This document shows positions 55,105 through 64,000 of a DNA stretch of 64,000 nucleotides, piece after piece; within the stretch, counting starts at the first letter, position 1; each line of letters opens with the position of its first letter. The DNA is from Athripsodes cinereus (taxonomy: Eukaryota > Arthropoda > Insecta > Trichoptera > Leptoceridae), in assembly GCA_947579605.1 (NCBI GenBank), contig OX388317.1, positions 20,727,384 through 20,791,383 of the forward strand, read 5' to 3'. The notes beneath the pieces are model-generated. The model did not search any database. It saw nothing but the letters and a program-made list of their open reading frames with translations, and was not told where the DNA came from. Position numbers and translations under genes: made by a program.

Positions 55105-55307
55105 TGGTAAGTCTAACTTCTACGAGAGGGTCTTTGGTGTCGTTGGACCGGTTACGTGGAATCGCCTACCGGTGCCATTGAGAGATAGTCAGACTGTCAC
55201 CAGCTTCAGAAGCAAATTGAAAACTGAATTCTTCACTGGCGCCCTTGAGACGGTCTAGGGACTGTCAAACGGCGTCAAAATTAAATCATCCAGAATCATC
55301 ATCATCA
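55105..55307 (+). pseudogene. LINE-12 C-terminal end inserted in SINE-B
   Basis: SNFYERVFGVVGPVTWNRLP then VPLRDSQTVTSFRSKLKTEF and FTGALETV, a stop. F-Y-x-R-x-F-x-V-x-G-P-x-x-W-N-x-LP is the well-known end of many insect LINE open frames. A short 3' region and an (ATC)n tail follow, and then SINE-B sequence resumes. No target duplication is visible. About nine SINE bases (TTACATGCA) are missing at the junction. Confidence 0.82.
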
Positions 55308-55373
55308 GGCTGCTGGTCTGCTGGCTACTCAACTTGTGAGATATGCCGTGATGAAATAATAAAAGTAGTAGTG
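55308..55373 (+). mobile_element. SINE-B right end after LINE-12
   Basis: CTGCTGGTCTGCTGGCTACT then CAACTTGTGAGATATGCCGT and GATGAAATAATAAAAGTAGT complete the element begun at 54996. Confidence 0.8.
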
Positions 55374-55919
55374 CTTTTTCTATTTTCTCTCAATTTGACG
55401 CAAAATTACTTAGTAGGCTCATTTCCGTCTTATGTTTCCGAGATATAACGTTATAAAGTGAATGAACATGAAAAATCATTATTATACATATATCTGTAAT
55501 TTCGCTAGTAGGTATACTAATCAAAGTTGTATATGTATATACATAGTATGTACTTAACCTTCCATACAATGTAATTAGGGATGTGATATAATGACATCTC
55601 CTGTCGCTTTCCGGAACTGTTGATGACTGTTGAGATTGTCGTCACCCTTTCCGGGTAATAAAGCCTTAATGACTATACAGATAATACGAAAATCATATGT
55701 AAGGTTTTCAGACGGACCCAAGATTTCCATCAGTGCCTACCTACATACATACATACATAGTTTCATACTTAACTACAATAATTGAATTATACAATACATA
55801 TCCCTTTATATTATTATTCATACCGTCTTTAAAATGTTAATTGTTTGAATTAAACTACAATATTTTTATTTTTATTTGTGGATATGGGAAATCTGAGTTT
55901 GGAACTAGCTCGCTGAAAT
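55374..55919. other. Unassigned AT-rich sequence
   Basis: Short CATA microsatellite near 55745. Nothing else is recognised. Confidence 0.4.
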
Positions 55920-56055
55920 TTATAAATTTATTTATTCATTCTTCACTGTAGGTACATTGATTACAAACAATTCCATAGAAGGTATTCAAATTAAATACAA
56001 TCAATACATAGAGGGCAAGCTTATCTTAAAGGTGCGTTCTCTTCCAATTAACCCA
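55920..56055 (-). mobile_element. LINE 3' end family H, copy 2
   Basis: TTTATTTATTCATTCTTCAC, AAATTAAATACAATCAATAC, ATAGAGGGCAAGCTTATCTT and CTCTTCCAATTAACCCAAAT. It is collinear with copies at 53815 and 56092. Confidence 0.72.
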
Positions 56056-56091
56056 AATTATGTTGAATAGCAAGTTACCATATTTTTTTAT

Positions 56092-56228
56092 ATTTATTTA
56101 TTTATTCTTTGGGTACTGTACATTGATGACAAAACATACAATTTTTTGGGATATGCTTTCAAATTAAATATAATCAATATACAGAGGGCGAGTTTATAGC
56201 AAAGGTGCGATCTCTTCCAACTAAGACA
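56092..56228 (-). mobile_element. LINE 3' end family H, copy 3
   Basis: TTTATTTATTTATTCTTTGG, CAAATTAAATATAATCAATA, TACAGAGGGCGAGTTTATAG and GTGCGATCTCTTCCAACTAA. It has the same orientation as copy 2 and starts 172 bases after it, so the pair is a local direct repeat. Confidence 0.72.
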
Positions 56229-56397
56229 ATTTCACAAATAGCTTTACTTTTGACTCTCAATAAAGCGCCCTAGAGGTCATGATGGTGTGAGTAAACGGCG
56301 CTTTACAAATTGTCCATATATTTAGACTAGAGAGTTGCAAATTGAGCAGGATCGTATTTTATTTTGTTACGCTTTTCTATGGTAAATTGCTTATAAT

Positions 56398-56930
56398 TAG
56401 TGATGTCAGAAGAGAAAATTCTCCAGAGAAATTTCTCGAGACCGAGAAATTTCTCCGAGAATTTCTCCTCTGATGGAAGAGAAATTTCTCTCTATAATTA
56501 TTCTTAGTGGTATTATGACCTTTTGCCCAATACACTTCGCAGCCAACCTTATTGATCCAAAAGTTTGTGGGGCTGATTAAGGCCCAAATCAGAGGTTATT
56601 AACACTTTTTTCCATGTACGTACCTGCAATTTTTTTTAACTTAAATATGGGTATGTGGGGTGTCAAACATCAATATTTTTCATCAGTTATTAGCACTTTT
56701 TTCTATGTAGGTACCTAACATTTTTTTGTTTCCATAACTAATTGTAGCCATATTGGTGATAAATTGTCTCAACATTTGTACATTGTTATTGATTGATTGA
56801 ATAAAGTATTTATTATTATTATACTATTAAATAAAAAAAATCTCGGAAAATTCTCTACTTTGAGAAATTAACCGAAAAATTTCTCGGTAAATTTCTCGAA
56901 AAATTATTTCTTGAGAATTCCACAACACGA
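56398..56930. mobile_element. Non-autonomous hAT-like element, 533 bp, 8-bp duplication
   Basis: CTTATAAT flanks both sides (56390-56397 and 56931-56938). The termini TAGTGATGTC and the inverse of the right end TCGTGTTGTGG are an imperfect inverted repeat of hAT type (TAGTGTTGTG-like). Next to each end lie several GAGAAATTTCTC palindromes, five or more in all. The middle contains a rough internal duplication (TTATTAACACTTTTTTCCAT and TTATTAGCACTTTTTTCTAT, each followed by a GTACCT stretch) and a possible LINE 3' end near 56790-56820. There is no transposase. Confidence 0.85.
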
Positions 56931-57130
56931 CTTATAATCAATGTTCAGCAAAGAATAAATGAATATTTTTACTATTGATATATGTACATATTTAGATTTA
57001 TCAATTTAGTTTTCCCATTAATGACAAATAAAAATTTGATTTAGAATTGATCCAGTTACTATATTATGGTGACTTGGGTTTTGATATGCAATATCGTTTT
57101 CAAATAACAAATGAGACACAATATTTTATT

Positions 57131-57235
57131 AGCACTGAGATGGCAGCTTGCATGATGTATTCGTATTTTATATGTGGTTTAGTCTGCTGGTAATTTGACT
57201 TGTGAAAGATGCCATGATGGTATAGATAGATATCT
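57131..57235 (+). mobile_element. SINE-B 3' part
   Basis: TTAGCACTGAGATGGCAGCT, TGCATGATGTATTC, GTTTAGTCTGCTGGTAATTT, GACTTGTGAAAGATGCCATG then ATGGTATAGATAGAT. It is moderately diverged, and the tail has changed to (GATA). Confidence 0.68.
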
Positions 57236-57575
57236 ATCAAATTTAAATTAAAGTGTAAAATAACTTTCATTGAGTATCATTGATCGATGAAACTAAATAT
57301 AGAAAGTGTATATAGTAACTGTAAATGGTTACTAATCATTCTAATAATTTACATTGTAATCTAAAATTAGTGATATTAATTTTACTAGCTAGTTTCATGA
57401 TTATGTTAAACCCGCATCATTAATGCAGGAACCCGGAAAATCTGTATCCGCATCAATAACAGTTATCGTTAATAGCTATAGCTTATAATAACGCTGTTAT
57501 TTTAAGCAATAGCTATTATCATTATTCGTTCATTATAATTATTTTAATCTCTGCATAAATAGCTTTTTGACTTTG
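57236..57575. other. Unassigned AT-rich sequence
   Basis: GCTATAGCTTATAATAACG-like near-palindromic stretches at 57470-57530. Nothing else is recognised. Confidence 0.4.
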
Positions 57576-57790
57576 TGAAGTCCACTATAAAGAATAGGCC
57601 TCCAACTCTATTCTGTAAACTTTTGAGTGCTCTGTAAAAAGCAGGTATTCGTAAAACATCACGTAAAAGACATTTATCTTTGATTCAGCTTTGAATTGTA
57701 CCACCAATCTTAAAAGTCTTATTTTTTACTAGTACAATGAACACAGCTCACAATACATGCAGTTAGTCCACTAATTATGGTTTGGATGGA
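57576..57790 (+). mobile_element. SINE-B variant b, nearly full length
   Basis: TGAAGTCCACTATAAAGAAT, AGGCCTCCAACTC, ACTTTTGAGTGCTCTGTAAA, AAGCAGGTATTCGTAAAACA, TGTACCACCAATCTTAAAAG and AATACATGCAGTTAGTCCAC. It has the b-type head seen at 50588. The end is lost in GGTTTGGATGG. Confidence 0.62.
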
Positions 57791-58576
57791 TAAATATTTG
57801 AATCCAACCATAAATATGCATTAAGATAATAATAATAATGTTTGTATCCATCATAGAAGCTTTGATATGATTACATCTACTGACGCAAATCAGCATCTGT
57901 GCGAACTCCTTTCCTTCAGTTATTATTATTATTATTGGACAACATTAAAGAGTCGTTTACGTGCCAAAGCATCTAAAGGACACTGTACAATTCATCAATT
58001 CTAGGACATTAGATCCACGTCATATTATAGACAGATTAATAAATAGATTAAATTAGTTGATGCCCAAATTGTTTTCAGTATCGCTAAAACGACTGGCCAC
58101 ACATTGAAATCTGAAATCGACTTGCGTCATCTAGGTTACGGGTTCAACAACCGGCTAAATTGCGATGTACGTATCCTATGTATTTTAATTAGAATATGCA
58201 AATTCTATGAAAAGAGTAAAAATAATATGTTAATGCATATTCATCAAATCCGATCTCTAAAATAAGAATACAAAGAGAATAATACTGATTCGACTCAAAT
58301 CAAAAATACAATCAAATTTATTACCTCAATAAACAAAAGTTGAGGATTTAAGCAATTTCTTCCAATTGAATTGGTAAATCTTTATCAGAATAATTCAATA
58401 GCAATAATAATGTTACGATTTTCTAATAATAATATTTTTATGGTTTCACGGAGCTATGGCTGTGTCATCTTCTGTAACGGACAGTAATGGTAGATATCTA
58501 GCTCACCACAATTTTTATAACTCAATTGTTTCGATTTTATGTATGTAGACAATTTTTTTATGGCGACCTAATTTGT
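57791..58576. other. Unassigned AT-rich sequence
   Basis: Short AAT microsatellites near 57827 and 57921. No element recognised. Confidence 0.4.
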
Positions 58577-58650
58577 GGGAAGTGGTCGTTGAGATGTTTC
58601 GGATCGTTGATGAGATAGATCACTCAATATCACGGTTCAAATCCTTTCCT
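58577..58650 (+). repeat. tRNA-like box pair, possible SINE remnant
   Basis: GGTTCAAATCC is a good B box, and TGGTCGTTGAGATG about 50 bases upstream is an acceptable A box. No cloverleaf forms, and no second copy was found in the window. Confidence 0.3.
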
Positions 58651-60154
58651 TCTTCTTTCCTTTTAACCATGAATATTAAATATTATCTTGTGAAATTGGA
58701 CTCCTCTTTTGATGTGGCTAGCTCAGAAATTTTGAAATTTGGATCCCAAAATTCTACTACAAATGAAACTGAAAGCTTACTAGTATAGTAGTCAGCTTCC
58801 CGTCGGCTTCATTGCTTCCTTTTTTGCAATATCTCTTTTTGGACATATTCAGGACCCTAATCATAAATTTTACTATTTAATTCAGTACATACGTGAGTAG
58901 TCGATCGATTTATTAGAAACGCAAATTCGTTCCTTCTGCCTAAGTATGTAGATTAAAGTGTAGATTCGATCGAATGAGAAATGATTCTCATAAATACATT
59001 CTGTGGAGGCGCTTAATAATCCCATACTTTTTTCATACGTAGTAACGTGAATTCGTTGGATAGCGTTAAACAAGCAAATATACAATTGGGAAACTGATAT
59101 TTTGAACAGGAGTAGTCATCCCTGCTAACCTCGAAAGAAAAGATAGATATTTTCGCTAGAATCGCATTGGCTATGAACTGTAATGATCCCAGTAGAGTTA
59201 TGTATTTTGAATAATTATAATAAAACCTGCTCGTATTGAACACAGTGTTGTCTTTGCCTTGCCACAAGCAATCATTGAGTACTGCTAACTCCCTCTCCAA
59301 ATATAAGATACAATCTATCAGAATAAAATTATGATGTATTATATTAGTATTGGTTCATTAATTACCTATTTCATTAGATTAAAAAATAAACATTGGACCA
59401 TGTATTCTTCGATCGCTCCTTATGAGACTCATATGACATATTATTATACTTACTTTGAATTTGAAGATGTAGAATATTTACATGTTCTCGTACATAGTTA
59501 CATTATATGATTTTAACCATGCCAAGCTTTCTTTAGTATGTATGATTTTTATTTATTGTCAAGTTCGTTAAGTAACTTTGTTGTGCATTGAAGAAAAGGC
59601 AGATTTACCGTTTAACAAAATAAAAATGAAATTTAAAAAAATATATATTAAAACGACACATTGTGACAAAATTGCGGTAAAATTATTTTCAAAAAGATGC
59701 ACCCGCTAATATTAAAAATAATTTAATCTAGTATTCTAAAGAGTATTTTTTCAAGTGAAAATACAAAGTATGCAAGTGTTGAGTGTATCTGTACAATATA
59801 AATGCAACTTGAATTTTGTGTTACATTCACTATGCATACAAATGGTGTGAAAAAGAACAGCTGATGATCAAGTTAATTCGCTCATCACGATTGATCTAAA
59901 CCACAAAGATTTAACTGTTACTATTATTATTAGTCTGATTGCACTTTACTTTGTGATACTTAGTCCCCGTTAATCACAGTAAGTTATTAAGTATATTAGC
60001 AGTGTGAGTGGAACAACTGTTATTTTTTTTAACTGTGCAAATTCTTTATACTCGGCTGTGATTTACTTTTTGATGATTTAATGATATCGTCAATTAGTAC
60101 ATTAGCGAAATCACTGTTAAGAATTTTAAGAATATTACATTACTCAAGAGATAC
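58651..60154. other. Unassigned AT-rich 1.5 kb
   Basis: The longest frames (59013-59300 on the minus strand, and plus-strand TSKEKIDIFARIALAMNCND around 59125) have no family I recognise. Confidence 0.4.
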
Positions 60155-60157
60155 CTT

Positions 60158-60358
60158 AGGCCTGAGTCAACAACACACTTTCGTCTCACGTTCCCGCTCC
60201 GCTAGCGTTCGGGTGCAGACGATGGTGCGCCAAAGTGTTAATTTTCGTAACTATTGTGTATCTTAGCAACGAAATTGACACTTGCTTGCAACATCGTCTG
60301 CACCCGAACGCTAACGGAGCGGGAACGTGAGACGAAAGTGTGTTGTTGACTCAGGCCT
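60158..60358. mobile_element. AGGCCTGAGTC MITE, copy 1 (201 bp)
   Basis: Starts AGGCCTGAGTCAACAACACA and ends TGTGTTGTTGACTCAGGCCT, flanked by CTT on both sides (60155-60157, 60359-60361). The arms (about 85 bases each, including GTTCCCGCTCCG and TCGGGTGCAGACGATG) are inverted copies with very few differences. They surround a short unpaired centre TAACTATTGTGTATCTTAGC. There is no protein. A 3-base duplication fits a PIF/Harbinger-type transposon, which is inference. Confidence 0.92.
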
Positions 60359-60361
60359 CTT

Positions 60362-61559
60362 GTCTGCACGACGGGCATGATATAGATATGTGCCCAACAT
60401 ACTTAGACCATAATGGTTCGAAACAGGAATTGGTGGCATTAGTAAACGTATAGAGGTGCCACAATACTGAAAATATAGAAAGGTTCATATAGAATTATTT
60501 TTAAATATCCGAAGAATCGAACATAAGGTGATGCGGTTAATAAGGGACCTATGGGGAATGCTAAGAGTAATGATAAATTACAGATTGAAAGTTAATATTG
60601 TCCAAATTGATCTACTTAGTGTATTCATTCTAGTGGTAAGTAATATAAGTTTATAATAGACCTAAATACCTACCCTTAAAAAAGAAGAAAAAGAGAGACA
60701 ATAAACAATAGAGAGAGAAAGAAACTGATCTAGTTTTGTTATGTACTCACTCTTTGGACAATAATGTAACAAAATTTACATGCAAAAAATATATTTTACA
60801 AAATAATACGTGTGTTTGTGTAAATATGCTCCGAAACATTTTAATCAAATAATACATACAATGTTTGCACAAGAAAACATAATAATATTGTAAGGAAATT
60901 GATATCACCCAAGAACACTTTCTTATAAACAACACATTTACTACTACTGGCTCTATCTAGTGAGTGAATTGCGTACTTGTAAACTAAATGACATTATAGT
61001 TAGTACAGTAGTACTATGTAGAATGATAGCAATTTTGTAGTGTCTCTTTGTACCTACGTATGAACGTCGGGGAAGGAACATCTTGAGAAAATTCGTTAAG
61101 TAAATATACCAAATTGTTAGCTAGTCACGGCAGATATTGGACGTTTTATACACTAACATTATACCTGGAATCACTCTGGAAATAAATGTCAAATGATTAG
61201 AGATTATTTGAATATGACTAGTAACCTTCTTGCGAGATAGCGGAATATTTAAATGAATCATTTGGCTTTCAAAAACCTCTCCTTGATAGTTCAACCACAA
61301 GTCTTGTTCGATAGCATCCCGTTTCCAGTAAATCACTATTTGAGGAGCGCAATCCGCCCGTTTTGTCTTTTGGATTTATTATTTGGTACATTTTTCACGA
61401 ATAAATTAACGACTGCATTCTTTACAAGCACTTGAAATGATCTGAGAAATAATATTAGATGACACAAAAATGAATTCATTTAGAAAGATTATCACATTGT
61501 TTATCAAGAAAGATACATTTAGGTTCATAAAGTCTCATATTTGGGCCACTTTCTGCTAA
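60362..61559. other. Unassigned AT-rich sequence between two related MITEs
   Basis: No coding motif recognised. The segment is not repeated elsewhere in the window. Confidence 0.4.
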
Positions 61560-61960
61560 GCGATAAATATCAGGTTTGATGGATGTCGTGGAGTGGGAAA
61601 GAGGCAGATGTTGTGGCTGCGTTACATACAGCAACGGATCGGAATAACCCAGGTGAAGAGCTGAGGCCTGAGTCAAACACACATTTTAGCGTTACGTTTT
61701 CGTTCCGTTAACGTTCAAATGCAGAGGACGTTACGCCAAAGTGTCAATTTTCGTAACTATTGTGTATCTTAGCAACGAAATTGACACTTGCTCACAACGT
61801 CGTCTGAAATTCAAACGCTAACGGAACGAAAACGTAACGTGAAAATGTGTGTTGACTCAGGCCTCTGGTCCGAACAGCACGGGACAGGGAAGCATTCTCC
61901 AGAGTGATCGTCAACGTCGGGGGATATGATACAGCACTGATAGAAAAAGAAACATACATT
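61560..61960 (+). pseudogene. LINE-8 C-terminal fragment, split by a MITE
   Basis: Left part: GCRGVGKRQMLWLRYIQQRI then GITQ, then a one-base shift to NPGEEL. Right part after the MITE: LVRTARDREAFSRVIVNVGG then YDTALIEKE. With the 201-base insert and one CTG removed the codons GAG-CTG-GTC run on as EELVRTARDRE. It is the same family as 45575-45800 (VRRR...W/RLHNI...VELFRTAQNSDI). Confidence 0.8.
61664..61864. mobile_element. AGGCCTGAGTC MITE, copy 2 (201 bp)
   Basis: Same ends as copy 1 (AGGCCTGAGTCAAACACACA / GTGTGTTGACTCAGGCCT), same length, and the same centre TAACTATTGTGTATCTTAGC. It is flanked by CTG (61661-61663 and 61865-61867). Arm sequence differs from copy 1: GTTTTCGTTCCGTTAACGTT here versus GTTCCCGCTCCGCTAGCGTT. 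The two arms of each copy largely agree with each other. Confidence 0.92.
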
Positions 61961-62395
61961 CACACGTATTAACGAACAAACTAAAATATTTATACTCAGA
62001 TTCTAGTAGTAGAAGTCTTAGAAAGTTAAAGCGATTTTACCGTCGTTTAAATGTCATTCGAAGCCCTTTATACTAAGTAAACAACCTTTCGTCCCTACTT
62101 ATAGTAGGTAATTTGAGGTTCATTGGTGAAATTGGATCATGACAAGAAAACCACTTTTGGGTGGGTACCACCTACACTTACTTACCTACTAACTTTTAAA
62201 TTTGAACTTGAAAAATATAAAGAATTCTCTTTATCAATGGTCAATTTATAGTCACCCTTTTGCGCATTGGTACAAAAAATAGAGGAATTTTGCTCTTATT
62301 ATTAAAACAAAGTTGATAATTGGTATGGACTGACGAAAGTAGTGGATTTTTTTTATTTATATATTCCAAAAGAGTAAATACAAACAAACAAAAAG
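61961..62395. other. Unassigned sequence
   Basis: Nothing recognised. Confidence 0.4.
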
Positions 62396-62456
62396 GACAA
62401 CAATTATGGAATATATTATTGCCCCACTAGACTATGGTCTGTTCTGCGGCAATACA
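62396..62456 (+). repeat. Repeat F copy 2
   Basis: GGACAACAATTATGGAATAT, CCCCACTAGACTATGGTCTG then TTCTGCGGCAATA matches 16847-16905. Confidence 0.5.
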
Positions 62457-63001
62457 ATAAATCAAAACAATTTAAATAATAATAATAGCACATCATATTA
62501 TGTGCGTGAAATAAGTAATTGATCATCATTATGCGCGTGTAGTCATTTAGTACGTGCGAGTTGAATTAACGTAGGAGTTAGTAGTTATTGTATAGTATTA
62601 TGTTCGTCAGATCCCTCTCAGACTCCCTTCTGCCCCTCTCCATGAGTCATTTCTTCACCAATTTGTTAAAGTATTTCCCATTTGAAATATATTCGGGATT
62701 ATTCGGTAAAACATTCTTGGCCCAAGAAAGGTGAGGTATCTCTGAGCAAAAGTCTTATATGTAATTTCATTTAATAAATTGAATATTCTCAAAAAGTTTG
62801 GAACTCAACTATTTTTTAAAGCCTTTATATATTACATGTTTTCAAGTAATTTTACTATATCATCAATAAAAACCCTATTTTAAATTTGCGTAGGTACATT
62901 AATGATGTCTCACCATAGACATACTTTAACATAACATGCATAGACATCAAATATTTAATTTGATTAAATTAAAAACACTGTGTCTTTCTCTGAAAGTGTT
63001 A
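62457..63001. other. Unassigned sequence up to the mariner
   Basis: AT-rich, nothing recognised. Confidence 0.4.
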
Positions 63002-63003
63002 TA

Positions 63004-63933
63004 CTACTCTGTTCAAAAAGTATCGCGAATTTTGAATTTCCGTGGGCTACGTATATCTGATTTTTGATTTTTTTGTAGCGTTATATTGGTACTCATGTCT
63101 GTTATTTATGCTGACAAGGTCGGCTATTTTGAATCTTTAGTTAATTTTCGACAGCTGTTTTGCTTGGATGTGTTTTGGCTCGTCTTCGATTTTTGCCTAT
63201 TCAAAAAAAATGGATCAAAGAATCTGTATCAATTTTTGTATGACAAAACAAAATAAAGTGCACAGATGCATTCCGAATGTTGACTGTGGCATATGGTGAG
63301 GCTACCTTGGACCAAAGCAACGTTTATTGGTGGTACAAAATGTTCTCAGAGAGCCAAGAAGATGTGATCGACGCAGATCGTGCCGGACGCGCCCGAGCAC
63401 ATCAACAACGTACAAAAACATTGATAAAGCGAAGAAAATAGTTTAAGCCAATCGTCGAATCACCATTAGAGAAGTTGCTGAGGACCTAAACATATCGACT
63501 GGCTCGTGCCATTCGATTTTAACCTATGATTTGGGCATGAGTCGGGTCGCCGCGAAATTCGTGCCAAAATTGTTCACTTTCGACCAAAAACAGTATCGCG
63601 TTAACATTGCTCAGGAGATGTTGGACTCGGTCCGTGACGACCCAAATGTGCTCCAGAGGATCATAACTGGTGACGAATCATGGTTTTATGGTTATGACGT
63701 GGAAACCATTCATTGGAATAGATCCATTTTTTGGAATAGGCAAAAATCGAAGACGAGCCAAAACACATCCAATCAAAACAGCTGTCAAAAATTAACTAAA
63801 CGTTAAAAATGGCTGACCTTGTCAGCATAAGTAAGGGACATGAGTACCAACATAACGCTACAAAAAAATCAAATATCAAATATACGTAGCCCGCGGAAAT
63901 TCAAAATTCGCGATACTTTTTGAACAGACCTCG
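63004..63933 (+). mobile_element. Mariner element, C-terminally truncated, with inverted duplication of its 5' end
   Basis: TA lies on both sides (63002-63003, 63934-63935). The transposase begins at ATG 63210 (MDQRICINFC). One frameshift follows at about 63240, then IKCTDAFRMLTVAYGEATLD and QSNVYWWYKMFSE, another shift near 63395, and an open stretch VAEDLNISTGSCHSILTYDL, AKFVPKLFTFDQKQYRVNIA, DSVRDDPNVLQRIITGDESW, FYGYDVET. The GDESW segment carries the first Asp of the mariner DD34D catalytic triad. The other two are absent because sequence after YGYDVET is replaced. From 63721 to the end (213 bases) the DNA is an inverted copy of 63004-63216, including the start codon ATGGATC. Ordinary mariner terminal repeats are about 30 bases. 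The element is therefore a rearranged, inactive relic that can fold on itself. Confidence 0.93.
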
Positions 63934-64000
63934 TATATTATAAAAATATATAATACTTAAAGTGAAAGACACAGTATTTTCATTTAATCGAACTAAGTAT

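Noticed and set aside
59013..59300. 95-residue minus-strand frame
   Set aside because: No recognisable domain. Composition is as expected from AT-rich DNA, and the opposite strand is equally open in places.
60081..60266. 61-residue frame with Ser/Arg-rich end
   Set aside because: Half of it is MITE arm, and no protein motif is present.
63210..63840. Functional mariner transposase
   Set aside because: Two frameshifts, loss of the second and third catalytic Asp, and replacement of the C-terminal half.

Overview
The window is animal nuclear DNA, most likely from an insect and plausibly a lepidopteran. It is strongly AT-rich and full of homopolymer and short simple repeats. I found no host protein-coding gene I can support: all recognisable coding sequence is decayed transposon protein. 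The insect assignment rests on the mix of repeats: tRNA-like SINEs, RTE-like and Jockey/R1/I-like LINE ends, a mariner, hAT-like and palindromic MITE elements, a repeat starting CTAGCTGACCCGGCAAACG, and TAGGTAGGTACCTAC-type sequence that I associate with moth genomes. The order is an inference from memory, not from a search.

Layout. 0-3 kb holds three unrelated tandem arrays (93 bp x4, 42 bp x4, 60 bp x4-5), the last inside a possible GTGCCG-ended element. 3-12 kb holds fragments of one RTE-like LINE (here LINE-1), including a reverse-transcriptase segment with YADD, plus SINE-B copies, SINE-A, and a TA-flanked 259-bp palindromic MITE inserted in a LINE-1 reading frame. 12-22 kb is sparse. 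22-30 kb has several LINE 3' ends, one with a 12-bp target duplication, and an intact SINE-B with an 11-bp duplication. 30-39 kb is sparse, with inverted-repeat elements. 39-46 kb has a 532-bp inverted-repeat element, SINE-C, and a 934-bp hAT-like element with a perfect 8-bp duplication. 46-57 kb has LINE ends, SINE-B inserted inside a LINE frame, and a 533-bp hAT-like element. 60-62 kb holds two 201-bp MITEs of one family, the second inserted in a LINE frame. 63.0-63.9 kb holds a rearranged mariner.

How the pieces relate. The most informative link is that the 3' end of SINE-B (around CTACCCCACTTGTGGGATA ... GTATAG) resembles the 3' end of LINE-1, including its last codons. This is the arrangement expected if LINE-1 machinery mobilised SINE-B. 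Four insertions (259-bp MITE, 201-bp MITE, SINE-B in LINE-11, LINE-4 with its duplication) have boundaries that can be read exactly because removing the insert restores a frame or a target site. LINE numbers and SINE letters are local labels used only in this annotation.
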